A DNA stretch of 64,000 bases from Megalobrama amblycephala (GCF_018812025.1 NC_063049.1:3472917-3536916); one strand, 5' to 3'; positions 1 through 10,400 are shown, counted from the stretch's first letter. Notes: a model not told the origin generated them from the letters alone. Translations and numbers: made by a program.

Positions 1-2
1 AA

Positions 3-1409
3 CTAACTGGAAAACTCCAGCAAGGTGAAGCTCTCCTAGCAAGAGCAGAGATTGAACTGAAAGAAAGAGATGCTAAAGCCCGGGCCTGTGAAAATCACCT
101 TAAACAGGCCCGAAGTGAGATCACTGCTCTGAAACAGCAAAGAGACTATCTTAGAGATGAATTGGACACTGTGCACCGAGAACTAAAGCATTCCTATAAA
201 CTGCAAAGCGAATTGGGAGGAGACTCGCATGCCATGCAGCTCCCTCTAGCCACTGGACCTAAGTGCCCCAGTCAAGAGTCCCTAGTTCGCGAGGGGGGTG
301 AAAGCCCACTGCCAAAAACGTCCAGCCTCCAAGAACCATGGTCAGGAGCAAAGGGATGGGAGCCACCCCAGAAAAGCCGCGCTGCGAGCTATGGCGTGAT
401 TCCCAAAGAGCTGGACAAGCTAGCAAAGAATATCCCCACTTTCACTCCAAACCCAGCAGGGGGTGTCGACGTGCACGCGTATTTGCAAGACATTGACTTC
501 CTGTTGCAAAATGTGGCCAACGTGAGTGCATGGGACAAGTTGTATCTACTCCGCATCACGTCCAGCCGTGACGTGCGCAGCTTCCTGGATCGGCAGCCAG
601 AAGCTGTCAAATCAGACTACCAGCTGCTGCGACAGGCTCTGATCAAAGAGTTTTCTGACCCTGAATCGGACCAAGGGCTCCTCGCGGCCATGGATCTTAA
701 ACAGGGCCGACTGGAAACTCCACAAGCATATTACAACCGTATACGAAAGGCCTACTTCGGAGCACGCAACGAGCCAGGAATGGAGGAAGATTTCAACTTT
801 AAGACTTTGTTTCTTAGAAACCTGCACACTGCAGTAAGTCATCATCTGGGAGTCCTGGCCTGCCCACGAAGTATGTCTATTCAACAGCTGCGAGATTTAG
901 CCCACAAAGCTTATTCCAAGCAAAGGGCCATATCTGAAAAGACTGTTAAAAATCCAACCATCTACCCGGTCTCTGATCACTGCCCAGAACTGGCCCTAGA
1001 GGGCGCACACACACAACACAGTGACAGACCGTTCAACCGAGAGGCACGGCAGTTCCCAGCCAGCAGAGGGCAGCCTCACCACAAGGGCGCCCATCCCAAG
1101 CACCAGAGCAGACACTCTGAAAGATTCTGGGACAAGCCACATCCAGCCAGCAACCAAAGGGGCGGTTCCACATGGGAGACCAGCCGGCGACCCAGAAATG
1201 GCAGGCCTTCATCGGATAGAGCCTCAAGCCCCAATCGCCAAAGACAGAAGGCCTCTCGACATGCATCAAACAAGTCCAAGTCCGAGCCCTCACAGGAGCC
1301 GAGCCACGCAGTTATGTCCGAGTCTGCAGAGATTCTGAAAGTTCTGAAAGAACTGATCCAGAAAAAGCCCAAAAAGGAAGACAAGAAGGACAAGTCAGAC
1401 TCCTTATGA
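3..1409 (+). CDS. gag: Gag polyprotein, partial at 5' end
   Basis: The frame is open from the window edge to a TGA at 1407-1409, so the start codon lies outside. Gag forms the particle that packages element RNA. Positions 3-215 encode a charged, heptad-rich stretch (many E, K, Q, L) that should form a coiled coil. A capsid-like helical region follows at about 400-930, containing DVHAYLQDIDFLL and ALIKEFSDPESDQG. Positions 1010-1400 are basic and rich in R, K, S and P, ending in a lysine-rich tail. No CCHC zinc knuckle is present, so nucleic-acid binding probably relies on this basic tail, as in foamy viruses. The family is clear from context and capsid character; I cannot name the exact lineage. 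Confidence 0.85.
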   Translation, partial: LTGKLQQGEALLARAEIELKERDAKARACENHLKQARSEITALKQQRDYLRDELDTVHRELKHSYKLQSELGGDSHAMQLPLATGPKCPSQESLVREGGESPLPKTSSLQEPWSGAKGWEPPQKSRAASYGVIPKELDKLAKNIPTFTPNPAGGVDVHAYLQDIDFLLQNVANVSAWDKLYLLRITSSRDVRSFLDRQPEAVKSDYQLLRQALIKEFSDPESDQGLLAAMDLKQGRLETPQAYYNRIRKAYFGARNEPGMEEDFNFKTLFLRNLHTAVSHHLGVLACPRSMSIQQLRDLAHKAYSKQRAISEKTVKNPTIYPVSDHCPELALEGAHTQHSDRPFNREARQFPASRGQPHHKGAHPKHQSRHSERFWDKPHPASNQRGGSTWETSRRPRNGRPSSDRASSPNRQRQKASRHASNKSKSEPSQEPSHAVMSESAEILKVLKELIQKKPKKEDKKDKSDSL

Positions 1410-1413
1410 CTAG
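1407..1413 (+). promoter_or_regulatory. Stop-codon readthrough context between gag and pol
   Basis: The gag stop is TGA followed directly by CTAG. The same frame then stays open for more than 1.6 kb into protease. UGA-CUA-G is the established high-efficiency readthrough context, known from alphaviruses and several vertebrate mRNAs. Gag and Gag-Pol would therefore be made in a ratio set by suppression of this UGA, as gammaretroviruses do with UAG. The sequence and frame relation are directly visible; functional readthrough is inferred. Confidence 0.75.
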
Positions 1414-3128
1414 AAGCAAGGTCTGCCCCTAGCGTCTGCCCTGACAGCCCTTTAACACAACCTCACACCCAACTCACAGTTGACCAGAGACTTACCACAC
1501 AGTCAGTTAGTACATCACAGAGTGACCTCATCACACAGTCACCTCAGCCAACAACCGCACACTCCGAGCAAACCAGCTCACATCAACCCACCGACGACCA
1601 GGACGCCACGGTACCAGAAAGTGCCGTTTTGGTTGTCTGCCTCCCAAACGAATCACATGACACCAGCCCCACTTGCTTATCGGTCAGCACCCAAGCCCCG
1701 GTACCAAGACTCCTGGGAAACCTTATCGAAAAGGGGGTGGCCCGAAAGCTGTACATAGCCATCACTGTGGAAAATGATGTGAGGATTGAGGCCCTTGTAG
1801 ACACGGGAGCAGACCTAACTTTGATGTCAACTAACCTTTTTGAAAGACTCAGACATGAAGCAAAGAAACAAAATCGAACTCTCAAATCACAAAAATGTGA
1901 GCTAAATGTGCAGTCATACAGCCAAACTGAGATCCAACTTGAACAAATAGCTCCCATTCATCTAACCATCGGTCCAATGAGTTTGGTACACCCCGTATAC
2001 ATCTCACCGATGGACACGTTTCCCCTGCTCATTGGCAAAGACTTGCTAGATCGCTTTGAGCCCCTATTGGACTTCAGACAGCTGAAAATTTGGGCTCAAG
2101 TACGAGAACCGCGGCCTTTCCAGTCACCCAGGTCATCTGAGCCAGACTGTCAGGTCACAGAGGTCACGGGAAACCCCACAGCTAGCCGCGGGAACCCCGT
2201 CTCAGCACCAGGGCAAAGTTCAAGTTCGCTCCTCTGCACCCTTCAGCTCACCACAGACTCTGACTCCTTCTGCCCCAAAGTCACACCAGACCCGCAGCTG
2301 AATGGCTTAACAATAACAGACACTGTCCTCGCACTGTGGGCTGACAACTCAGCCATCAACCATAACGTGTTCAATGCTCTCAAGGAAAACGCACCGGACC
2401 TCCCATTCGTCAACAAGCGCACACGTTTCTCTTTAGACTCTCGCCTGTCAGCCATGACAACGGCCAAAGGCGTCTGCGCTCTGAACTTGAAATGGAACGG
2501 CCGGTTTCTAACCCATTACTTTCTGGTCCTCCCAGACCTAACGCATGATGTTTACATTGGAGCAGACCTCCTGATTCGCCTCAAAGCTCACGTGGACATG
2601 GTTAATGAGGTAGTGTGGGCACCAATGACTGTACAGCCCCCTGTTGTTCCGGTTGACCTTGAGAACCTCGTGTCTGGCCAGACCATTCCAGAAGTCTGCT
2701 TCCTGGTCAACGAACAGGAAACTGTAGTACCCGCTTATACCAAAGGGGTCGCTATTCGCCTCAACATGAGACAGGGCCAAAACCTGAATAACACACTGGG
2801 TTTCTTCCAACTTTCACCTGAAAGCGTGGAACTTGGACTCACCTTGGAAGCCACACCCCTCACTGAAGTGTCATCCCGTGTAATCTACATTTTGCTTAAC
2901 AACTGCATGGCTACCCCCATCAGAATTCCCAAGGCCTACCGGCTGGGATGGCTAGTAAGCCACGACTTCCATGACTTTGAACTCACGTTACCAGTCATCG
3001 GGTCAATACCAGCTGCTATGATACCAGAAGGGAGCCCAGACAACACGGTTTTAACGCACCCTTCAAGACCATCTCCATCACTGCCATCATGCCGGTACCC
3101 ACAGAACAGGTGTGCAGAACGGAACTGA
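1410..3128 (+). pseudogene. pro: Pol N-terminal part: retropepsin plus a second protease-like domain
   Basis: This continues gag's frame after the TGA. A retropepsin is clear: catalytic LVDTGADLTL with DTG at 1800-1808, and the C-terminal LLIGKDLLDRF near 2025-2055. After a serine/proline-rich linker, a second block repeats the same landmarks in degenerate form. LWADNSAINHNVF has its Asp at 2343-2345 in place of DTG, and YIGADLLIRL at 2553-2582 stands for LIGKDLLDRF. A beta-rich spacer ends in IPKAYRLGWLV before RT. The frame is lost near 3060, where the coding signal moves to another frame, and the residual reading stops at 3128. The protease assignment is firm; the duplicated inactive domain is my inference from motif spacing. 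Confidence 0.8.
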
Positions 3129-3690
3129 TGGAGGACCAACACCTTGCAGTATACACAGTCTCTAGCCAGCCTGCCTGTGAAACCCAGGAAAACACGGCAC
3201 CACTGACAGCCAGCCTGACAGCTGACACCACCACAGAAGAGCCGTTCCCAGGGTTCGAGTCTCAAGTCCAACAAATCCTGAAGGATGCAGATGCCCTAAA
3301 GTACGAGGCAGACCGCCAGAAACTCAGGCAGGTCCTGTACAAATTTAAAGCATCATTTGCCAAAGACTCTTTAGACTGTGGACTCACTAACCTCCACACG
3401 GTGCGCATTCCAACGCGCCCAAACGCTCCTCCCACCTTTGTCAGGCAGTACAAAATTCCCATCGCCTCACACGAACCAGTGCAGGAGATTATCCGCTCCA
3501 TGGAAGAGAAAGGTGTCATCCGTCCTTGCAACAGCACCTACTCAGCCCCCATCTGGCCTGTTCTCAAACCAAATGGCAAGTGGCGACCAACCATTGATTA
3601 CAGGAAACTGAACCAGCAGGTGCCACTGTCACGGTGGCCCATGACACAGCTGGAACAGGAACTACCTAGAGTCAAAGGGCCACTATCTTC
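3062..3690 (+). pseudogene. pol: Reverse transcriptase, fingers and proximal palm
   Basis: This segment is shifted relative to the protease frame. It carries the typical N-terminal RT landmarks: VRIPTRPNAPPTFVRQYKIP, EEKGVIRPCNSTYSAPIWPV and KPNGKWRPTIDYRKLN. These match the fingers and early palm of Ty3/Gypsy and retroviral RT, which copies the element RNA into DNA. The coding signal leaves this frame near 3680-3690, just before the first catalytic aspartate, so RT is split over two frames. Both breaks look like single-base indels, either decay or consensus error. RT identity is certain; activity of this copy is unlikely as sequenced. Confidence 0.85.
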
Positions 3691-5460
3691 TCGACGCTTG
3701 ATGTGGCATCAGGATTCTGGACCATACCCGTACACCCAGAGGATCAACACAAGCTGGCTTTCACTTTTGGCAACCGGCAGTACACTTTTACAAGGTGCCC
3801 ATTCGGCTATGCCAACTCACCAGCTGAATTCAACATCTTCCTGAACAAAGCATGTCCAGATGCAAGGATGAGAGGGAACCTCATCTACGTGGACGATGTG
3901 CTCATGAAAAGTACGACTGTGGCGGACCACCTGATAGAAATAGACCATGTTTTGAACCAACTGACCACCGCCGGCGCCAAAATTGCCCTCCACAAAGGAC
4001 AATGGTGCCGAACCAAGGTCAACTACGTGGGTCTACTTGTCGGTTCACAGGGCATTGAACCGCAGTCCAGCCGCATTCAAGCTATTCAAACCATCAAACC
4101 TCCCACTAACATCTCAGAGCTGCGTAGCTTTCTAGGTGTGTGCAACTACTCGCGACAGTTCATTGAGAACTACTCGGACATTGCAAGACCTCTAACTACT
4201 CTGTTGAAAAAGGACTGCCCGTTTGTCTGGACGGACGCCCAAACAAGTGCAATGAATGAACTGAAACGACATTTGTGCACAGCCCCATGTCTGGCTTACC
4301 CCGATCCAAAGAAGGAGTTCTACTTGGAAGCCGGATTCTCCAAGAACTGCCTGAGCGCTGGTCTCTACCAACGATACGATCAAGACAAAAGAGTCGTAGC
4401 GTATGCCAGCAAAACACTCCTGCCACCGGAGTGCAAATACTCAGACTGTGAAAAGGCTTTGCTCTGCACTGTATGGGCCATCCAAAGATTTTCCAACTAC
4501 ATTGGGGCACAAAAGGTTATCATAGAGACCTGTCACCAACCTGTCACCTTCCTCAACAGCCAACGCATCCGAGATGGCGTAGTCACCAACTCACGCATAG
4601 CCACATGGCTGATGGCCCTCCAGGGGCGCAACGTCGAGGCACGATACGCCCAAAATCACAAGTCGGCTCTTGGCAACGGCTTGGCGGCCTGCCAAAACTG
4701 CTCCGATGACACTCCAGCTTCGACACCGGAGATGGAAATACCCCAAAACCAGCAACCGACCTGCCACCGGTACTTCGAAGAGAATGCGTGCCAAGGTATG
4801 CCCACTGCCTACGTAGATGGATGTTCGTACAACCATGAGGGCATCCTAAAGGCAGGTGCAGGGGTGTTATGGTTAAACGACCAACCCTGCCCACCACAAC
4901 ACTTCAATTTGGGCCCCCAGTCATCGCAGTATGCGGAGGTAGCTGCGATCCTCATCACCCTCCAAATCGCACTGGCCCACAACATCAAAGAACTCCTCAT
5001 TTGCACAGACTCAAACTATGCCCGACTCAGTTTCACATGCCACCTCCCAGGCTGGAAACTAAATGGCTTCAAGACCGCAAACAACAAGCCGGTCAAACAC
5101 CAACACCTGTTCCAAGCATGCGACGATATCACGACGACACACAACATGATCGTTTACTGGAAGAAGGTGAAAGGACATTCGAAGCTACCTGGCAGGGACA
5201 AAGACTTGAATGACCAAACTGATGCCCTTGCCAAGACGGGCGCACTACGGGGTAATCTGTGGTCACCCCCCACCCAAACACCCACCCCTGCTGTAGCAGC
5301 AGTCACCCGCAGCCAACGTACTGCTCCCGTCCTTGCTCCCACACCACAGCCGCTGTCACTAGCTCCACAAATTTCCAACAATGACATTGCCGACCTTCAA
5401 GCCTCGGACTCTGCCATACACACGATAAAAAACCTCCTCTCAAACCCCTCCTGCCCCCGA
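3691..5460 (+). pseudogene. pol: Reverse transcriptase palm/thumb, tether and second RNase H
   Basis: The first catalytic Asp is at 3700-3702, followed by ASGFWTIPVHPEDQHKLAF. RCPFGYANSPAEF follows, then the YVDD active site at 3886-3897. Next comes the LRSFLGVCNYSRQFIENYS connection. The first RNase H-like domain (about 4310-4700) has lost its catalytic residues, reading FYLEAGFSKN where a D is expected, and would act as a tether. A second RNase H at about 4800-5240 keeps the catalytic set: YVDG, YAEVAA, ICTDSN and LNDQTD. This duplicated arrangement is typical of retroviruses and a few Gypsy lineages. The frame changes near 5455, by a C-run. Confidence 0.88.
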
Positions 5461-6732
5461 TCACGAAGTCCGACTTCGACAACAACCCCAGCCTCAAACG
5501 ACTACACTACGTCAAGCACATGCTGCATGTGAAAGAAGACATTCTGTGGTATGCCCCTGATGATCTCACTGCGCCAAGGCTTGTGGTACCACACGGCCAA
5601 AGGGGGGTTCATGCTCATGTATGCCCACGATGCACCATGTGCTGGACACCATGGCACCAAAGCCACTTACCAGACACTGAAACAAGTGGCATACTGGCCT
5701 GGCATGCAGCAGGATGTGGCAGAGTATGTTAGAGGATGCCTGGTGTGCTGCCAATTCCAACCGGCAAACCCAACTCACAGAGCTCCACTGCAACGCAGAG
5801 GAGTCACATTCCCATGGTCAGACCTCCAGATAGACTGGGTGGGGCCCCTGACCAGATCGACGAGAGGAAACAGGTATTTCCTCACGGTCGTGTGCCAATT
5901 CACCAAGTGGGTAGAGTGTCTTCCAGCACCGAACGACACGGCCCAGACTACAGCATACCTCCTGATGAACCACATTTTCAGCAGATTTGGGCTGCCACTG
6001 AGAGTCAACTCCGACAGAGGTACTCATTTTACCGCCGAGATCATGCAGCAAATTTGGAGACTCCTGGGCGTACAGAGCCAACTGCACATCAGCCACCATC
6101 CAATCTCGTCAGGGCAAGTGGAACGGACCAATAAAACTGTGGTTAGCATGCTAAAAAAATATGTGTCAGCCAACCAGAAAGACTGGGATGTGAAACTTCC
6201 CCTGGTACTCATGGCTATTAGAGCCACTCCGCAGGAGTCAACTCGGGTGTCCCCCTTCGAACTAATGACGGGGCGACAGATGACCCTGCCGCTGCACCTG
6301 CTGTACCAACCGGGAGATTCCAGCCTCGTCACTGCCTACACGACCCACCAGTATCTCGACGAGCTACACCGACACCTACGAACCACGTTTGCTTTTGCCC
6401 AACAACAGCTTCAACGAAGCGCGGAAGGCCAGAAAGCATACTACGACCGTAAGGCGTCACACCAGGAACTGGATGTGGGTGACCGGGTCTGGTACTACCT
6501 TTTCGCTCAGCCACCCAAAACAGCCTCCCAACGGCTGTCAAAGAAATTTCTTCCCCGTTGGACAGGACCTCATGAGATTGTGGACAAACTCTCCCCGGTT
6601 GCATACCGAATCAAGTTGAGCCGGGGCAGAAAGAACCAATTTTCAAATGGGTCCACCGTAACCAGATTAAGAGACATGTGGCTGTTGACAGAGAAAGGCA
6701 GGGAGGGAACAATGCAAGCTAATCCCAGTTAA
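5461..6732 (+). pseudogene. int: Integrase
   Basis: This is the retroviral-type integrase that inserts element DNA. The N-terminal zinc module shows paired His ([14 protein letters not shown]) and CLVCC. The catalytic core has D in [10 protein letters not shown] in VNSDRGTHF and E in [11 protein letters not shown], a complete DDE set. The C-terminal domain has the GPY-type stretch [21 protein letters not shown] at about 6560-6620. The main reading runs 5551-6732. The region leading into it (5461-5590) is in a different frame, so two nearly compensating frame changes near 5455 and 5585 disrupt an otherwise intact protein. No chromodomain follows. Confidence 0.88.
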
Positions 6733-7055
6733 TTGACATTACTCCTGTCGACACTGCCCTCCAAGCACTCTCCCGACTGCCCATCCTGACCAGCTCACCT
6801 ATAGTCCAAGCTTGGACTGCCGCCGACACAGCCCTTTGCCTCTCCATGGCAATCGGGTACCTACTGACCCTGGGCCTAGCCTTCATCCTTTTCAAGAGGA
6901 TGAAGGGGATGCAAGAGTCCATGGACAAGTGCCTGCCTGCCCTTCCCCGGGGTTTCAAGAGGAAACCAAGGAGAGGAGGCACCAACACGGAGAACGTACC
7001 AAATCTCATCGAAATGGACTTTCCCTTCGACAACCCGAAGGCCGAGGACCAGTAG
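6723..7055 (+). CDS. Small membrane-protein ORF downstream of integrase
   Basis: An open frame of about 110 codons overlaps the last 10 bases of integrase in another frame and ends 77 bases before the purine tract. The only in-frame ATG is at 6846, so it starts there (69 residues) or is entered by frameshifting. From about 6825 there is one strong hydrophobic segment ([17 protein letters not shown]), flanked by basic residues (KRMKG), then a basic and finally acidic tail. It resembles a single-pass membrane anchor with a cytoplasmic tail, as at the end of a retroviral Env, but has no ectodomain. It may be an Env remnant, an accessory protein or chance. I do not recognise the family. Confidence 0.45.
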   Translation, partial: SQLIDITPVDTALQALSRLPILTSSPIVQAWTAADTALCLSMAIGYLLTLGLAFILFKRMKGMQESMDKCLPALPRGFKRKPRRGGTNTENVPNLIEMDFPFDNPKAEDQ

Positions 7056-7132
7056 GGACCACCTGCTGTCCGACATCTGTGCCATCCGACCTCGCTACCG
7101 TCCAACGAGATCCGCACGGGGACCTCACTGGC

Positions 7133-7146
7133 CGAAAGGGGGAAAC
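7133..7146 (+). other. Polypurine tract of the LTR element
   Basis: The purine-rich run GAAAGGGGGAAAC sits immediately before the TGTAGGG start of the LTR. This is the expected primer site for plus-strand DNA synthesis. Confidence 0.65.
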
Positions 7147-7683
7147 TGTAGGGTCTGCACAGTCTCAAGGATGAGCAGGTCCCACCATAAACTGTGTTTA
7201 AGCCTCAATTCACGGAGCTTTGGTTTGTAAATCTTACATCGATTCCGGCCCGGCAGACACTAATGGATCACGAGACTCTTTTTATGACTGTTTCGATAAG
7301 TCCCCTAACCTCTCCTCCGCGACTTCAAAGGGGGTGCAACACCACGGATCGGGTTCTAGGGACCAGGTCCAAATTCCAAACAGTCATAAAAGGAAAATAC
7401 ACGCACACACCCACAGACACACACACACACACGGCTCCCCTACATAGAGACTGTATGCACAAACATTATACCTACAAATATGAATGTATCGGCCATTGTA
7501 GTGCTCGCTGCATGTATGTGTTACTAGTGTAGAATTGTAGAATTGACTGTAGTAAGTTAGTTTTCATGTGAAACTGTAGTAATAGAGTGTAAAGGGTATC
7601 TTCTTTATATGACGAGAGACACCTGTCGAGTTTGATTTCTCCATAAAGCTGTGAATCCGAGCTATTCACTGATGTACGTTACA
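7147..7683 (+). repeat. 3' LTR (right boundary provisional)
   Basis: The LTR begins TGTA right after the purine tract. The proposed end, TACA at 7680-7683, gives matching TGTA/TACA termini and a 537-bp LTR. A TATA-like TTTATAT occurs at 7603-7609. A CA-rich microsatellite lies inside. The 5' LTR is outside the window, so the right end cannot be confirmed by comparison. Confidence 0.5.
7401..7432 (+). repeat. (CA)n-rich microsatellite in the LTR
   Basis: A short imperfect run of CA dinucleotides, broken by CCACAG, lies in the LTR upstream of the TATA-like motif. Confidence 0.85.
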
Positions 7684-8295
7684 TTTCTGTCAAATGCATC
7701 GTTCAATGTTTAATAACACTATGAAGAAAATGCATTGATTCAACATACCATAAATTTATTCGGGAGACAGGACAAAGGAATGTGGAAACCCGCCAAATTG
7801 CAACGCTAGCATTGGAGGACGTTATCAAGAAGGCGTTCTGGTCTGTTGTCTTTAAAACACCATGACACGCGTCTTTTGGTGGCACAAGTTTTCTGCACGA
7901 GTTCCTGCCGTCAAGACGGACTCTCTTCTTTATTTTCCGGTCATATTACAACAGTTAAACCTTCGTTTGAAACTTCGCCGAAACAACCTCCGGAAGAAGA
8001 AGCAACTATCAAACCGAGCGCTCCGAAACTCCAAGCACCCTGACTAACCCATGCAAGTATAACGTTTTCACGATTTTAAATACTGAGTTTCCGTGCTGGC
8101 TCTCAAAGGTGAACTGTTGCAATTTGACCTGCTTTGATCATCTCTTTCGTTTCTGCCTCTCCTTCTACTTTGTATGTATTTGTATTTACTTGTGTCCATT
8201 TAGCCGTATAACCTGTGTAGCGAAAATTAACTCAAAGGGGAAATATTAATAATTATTCATAACTCATTATGATTATTAATTATGATTAATTATGA
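7684..8295. other. No recognisable gene; flank or unrecognised LTR remainder
   Basis: There is no convincing coding signal. Two short overlapping ORFs around 7846-8047 share no family motifs. The sequence becomes AT-rich (ATTAATTATGATTAATT) just before the gap. It may be the rest of the LTR or older flank. Confidence 0.5.
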
Positions 8296-9295
8296 NNNNN
8301 NNNNNNNNNNNNNNNNNNNNNNNNNNNNNNNNNNNNNNNNNNNNNNNNNNNNNNNNNNNNNNNNNNNNNNNNNNNNNNNNNNNNNNNNNNNNNNNNNNNN
8401 NNNNNNNNNNNNNNNNNNNNNNNNNNNNNNNNNNNNNNNNNNNNNNNNNNNNNNNNNNNNNNNNNNNNNNNNNNNNNNNNNNNNNNNNNNNNNNNNNNNN
8501 NNNNNNNNNNNNNNNNNNNNNNNNNNNNNNNNNNNNNNNNNNNNNNNNNNNNNNNNNNNNNNNNNNNNNNNNNNNNNNNNNNNNNNNNNNNNNNNNNNNN
8601 NNNNNNNNNNNNNNNNNNNNNNNNNNNNNNNNNNNNNNNNNNNNNNNNNNNNNNNNNNNNNNNNNNNNNNNNNNNNNNNNNNNNNNNNNNNNNNNNNNNN
8701 NNNNNNNNNNNNNNNNNNNNNNNNNNNNNNNNNNNNNNNNNNNNNNNNNNNNNNNNNNNNNNNNNNNNNNNNNNNNNNNNNNNNNNNNNNNNNNNNNNNN
8801 NNNNNNNNNNNNNNNNNNNNNNNNNNNNNNNNNNNNNNNNNNNNNNNNNNNNNNNNNNNNNNNNNNNNNNNNNNNNNNNNNNNNNNNNNNNNNNNNNNNN
8901 NNNNNNNNNNNNNNNNNNNNNNNNNNNNNNNNNNNNNNNNNNNNNNNNNNNNNNNNNNNNNNNNNNNNNNNNNNNNNNNNNNNNNNNNNNNNNNNNNNNN
9001 NNNNNNNNNNNNNNNNNNNNNNNNNNNNNNNNNNNNNNNNNNNNNNNNNNNNNNNNNNNNNNNNNNNNNNNNNNNNNNNNNNNNNNNNNNNNNNNNNNNN
9101 NNNNNNNNNNNNNNNNNNNNNNNNNNNNNNNNNNNNNNNNNNNNNNNNNNNNNNNNNNNNNNNNNNNNNNNNNNNNNNNNNNNNNNNNNNNNNNNNNNNN
9201 NNNNNNNNNNNNNNNNNNNNNNNNNNNNNNNNNNNNNNNNNNNNNNNNNNNNNNNNNNNNNNNNNNNNNNNNNNNNNNNNNNNNNNNNNNNNNNN
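8296..9295. other. Assembly gap, 1,000 N
   Basis: Exactly 1,000 N form a fixed-size placeholder, so the true size is unknown. The gap begins where the repeat array begins, suggesting the assembler failed to cross near-identical units. Confidence 0.99.
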
Positions 9296-10137
9296 TACCT
9301 TCAGGACCTTCTAAAGGTCATACATACCAATATTTGTGAAGATATGTCAAATTGTTTAAAAGATATTGCAATTTATGACAAAATTCAAAATGGCGGACAT
9401 GCGTATCATCTAATGTTGACAAAATCTATATCCTCGGATTCGGCATGGCCCCAGGAATCCATAGACACCAAGATCTTGATTTTCTGACAAACTGTTCAAA
9501 AGTTATTGGCCAAAATAGCCATTTTTCAGATCTCATGAACTGTAGGTGGCGCTGTTCCCAAATTTGGCATGGAACCTCAGATCATGGTATTGATAAAGTG
9601 TACCAATTTTTGTTTCGATTGCTCAAATTTTGGCCGAGATACAGCCTCTATAGCAATTTCAGGTCGACCTTGTGAACTTCATGACAACATAACTTTTGAA
9701 CAAATATGAATACAAAAAATCTGTTCAGTCATTTCTGTGCAGCTCAGATCAAGGATCATGTGATCAAAGTTTGGACAAAATTGGACAAAATTTGGAGGAG
9801 GAGTAGCGAAAAAACGGATTACTGTACTTTTCAAAATGGCTGCTACTGTAATGGGCGGAGACTTAATGTAATATGTTGAATAGCATCAGCATGAAGAGCC
9901 AAATCAGATGTACTAAATAAAATTTTTCTAGAGCAAATGGTTCAAATGTTATAACCTTTAGAATGTTGAATTTTTGAACTGGTGGTGGCGCTATAGAGTT
10001 GGTCCTAGAGACTCCAAAATTGGTCAGATTTCTAGACATGACCATCACTACAAGTGTGCCAAATTTCATCATTTTCTCATGTTCCGTTGATAGGGCTGCT
10101 ATAGACTCCCATTGGGGAGGAATAATAATAATAATAA
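9296..10137 (+). repeat. Array unit A (type 1, left part lost in gap)
   Basis: This is the right part of a type 1 unit. It holds the TGTAGGTGGCGCTGTTCCC block at 9541, the GGTGGTGGCGCTATAG block at 9981, the GTTCCGTTGATAGGGCTGC block and a terminal (AAT)n. It ends without the GGGGC hairpin. Confidence 0.85.
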
Positions 10138-10400
10138 ATATAGCTGCAAGCAGCAATTCGGGGCCAAGCCCCAGAAGGGGCAGTAGCGCAATACGGAGCA
10201 GGTAGAGCAAAAACAGCAGAAATTGAATGTACATGCAAAACAGCTGGTTCAGAAGGACAGGTGGAAATGAAATGAAAATCACGGAACACGGAATGAACTA
10301 AAAATACTTGTTTCTAATTCAAGAGGAATAAAGATTAGTACAATGCTTATTTGGATAAAAAAAGGAATCAAAATGACTCATTACACACTATTGTATAAAA

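Larger units (their letters stand above)
1..7683 (+). mobile_element. Gypsy/retrovirus-like LTR retroelement, 5' end outside window
   Basis: The order is gag, aspartic protease, reverse transcriptase, RNase H, integrase, a short membrane ORF, a purine tract and a 3' LTR, all on the plus strand. RT upstream of integrase is the Ty3/Gypsy and retrovirus order. The 5' LTR, primer-binding site and start of gag lie left of the window. Retrovirus-like traits are a YVDD RT box and a second, catalytically intact RNase H. Pol is interrupted by single-base frame changes near 3060, 3685, 5455 and 5585, so this copy is probably inactive unless those are assembly errors. It could be a Gypsy element or one of the retrovirus-sister lineages found in fish; only an RT tree would decide. 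Confidence 0.9.

Noticed and set aside
8282..9487. Long open frames across the N gap
   Set aside because: They consist of undetermined bases; the real part right of the gap is repeat unit A.
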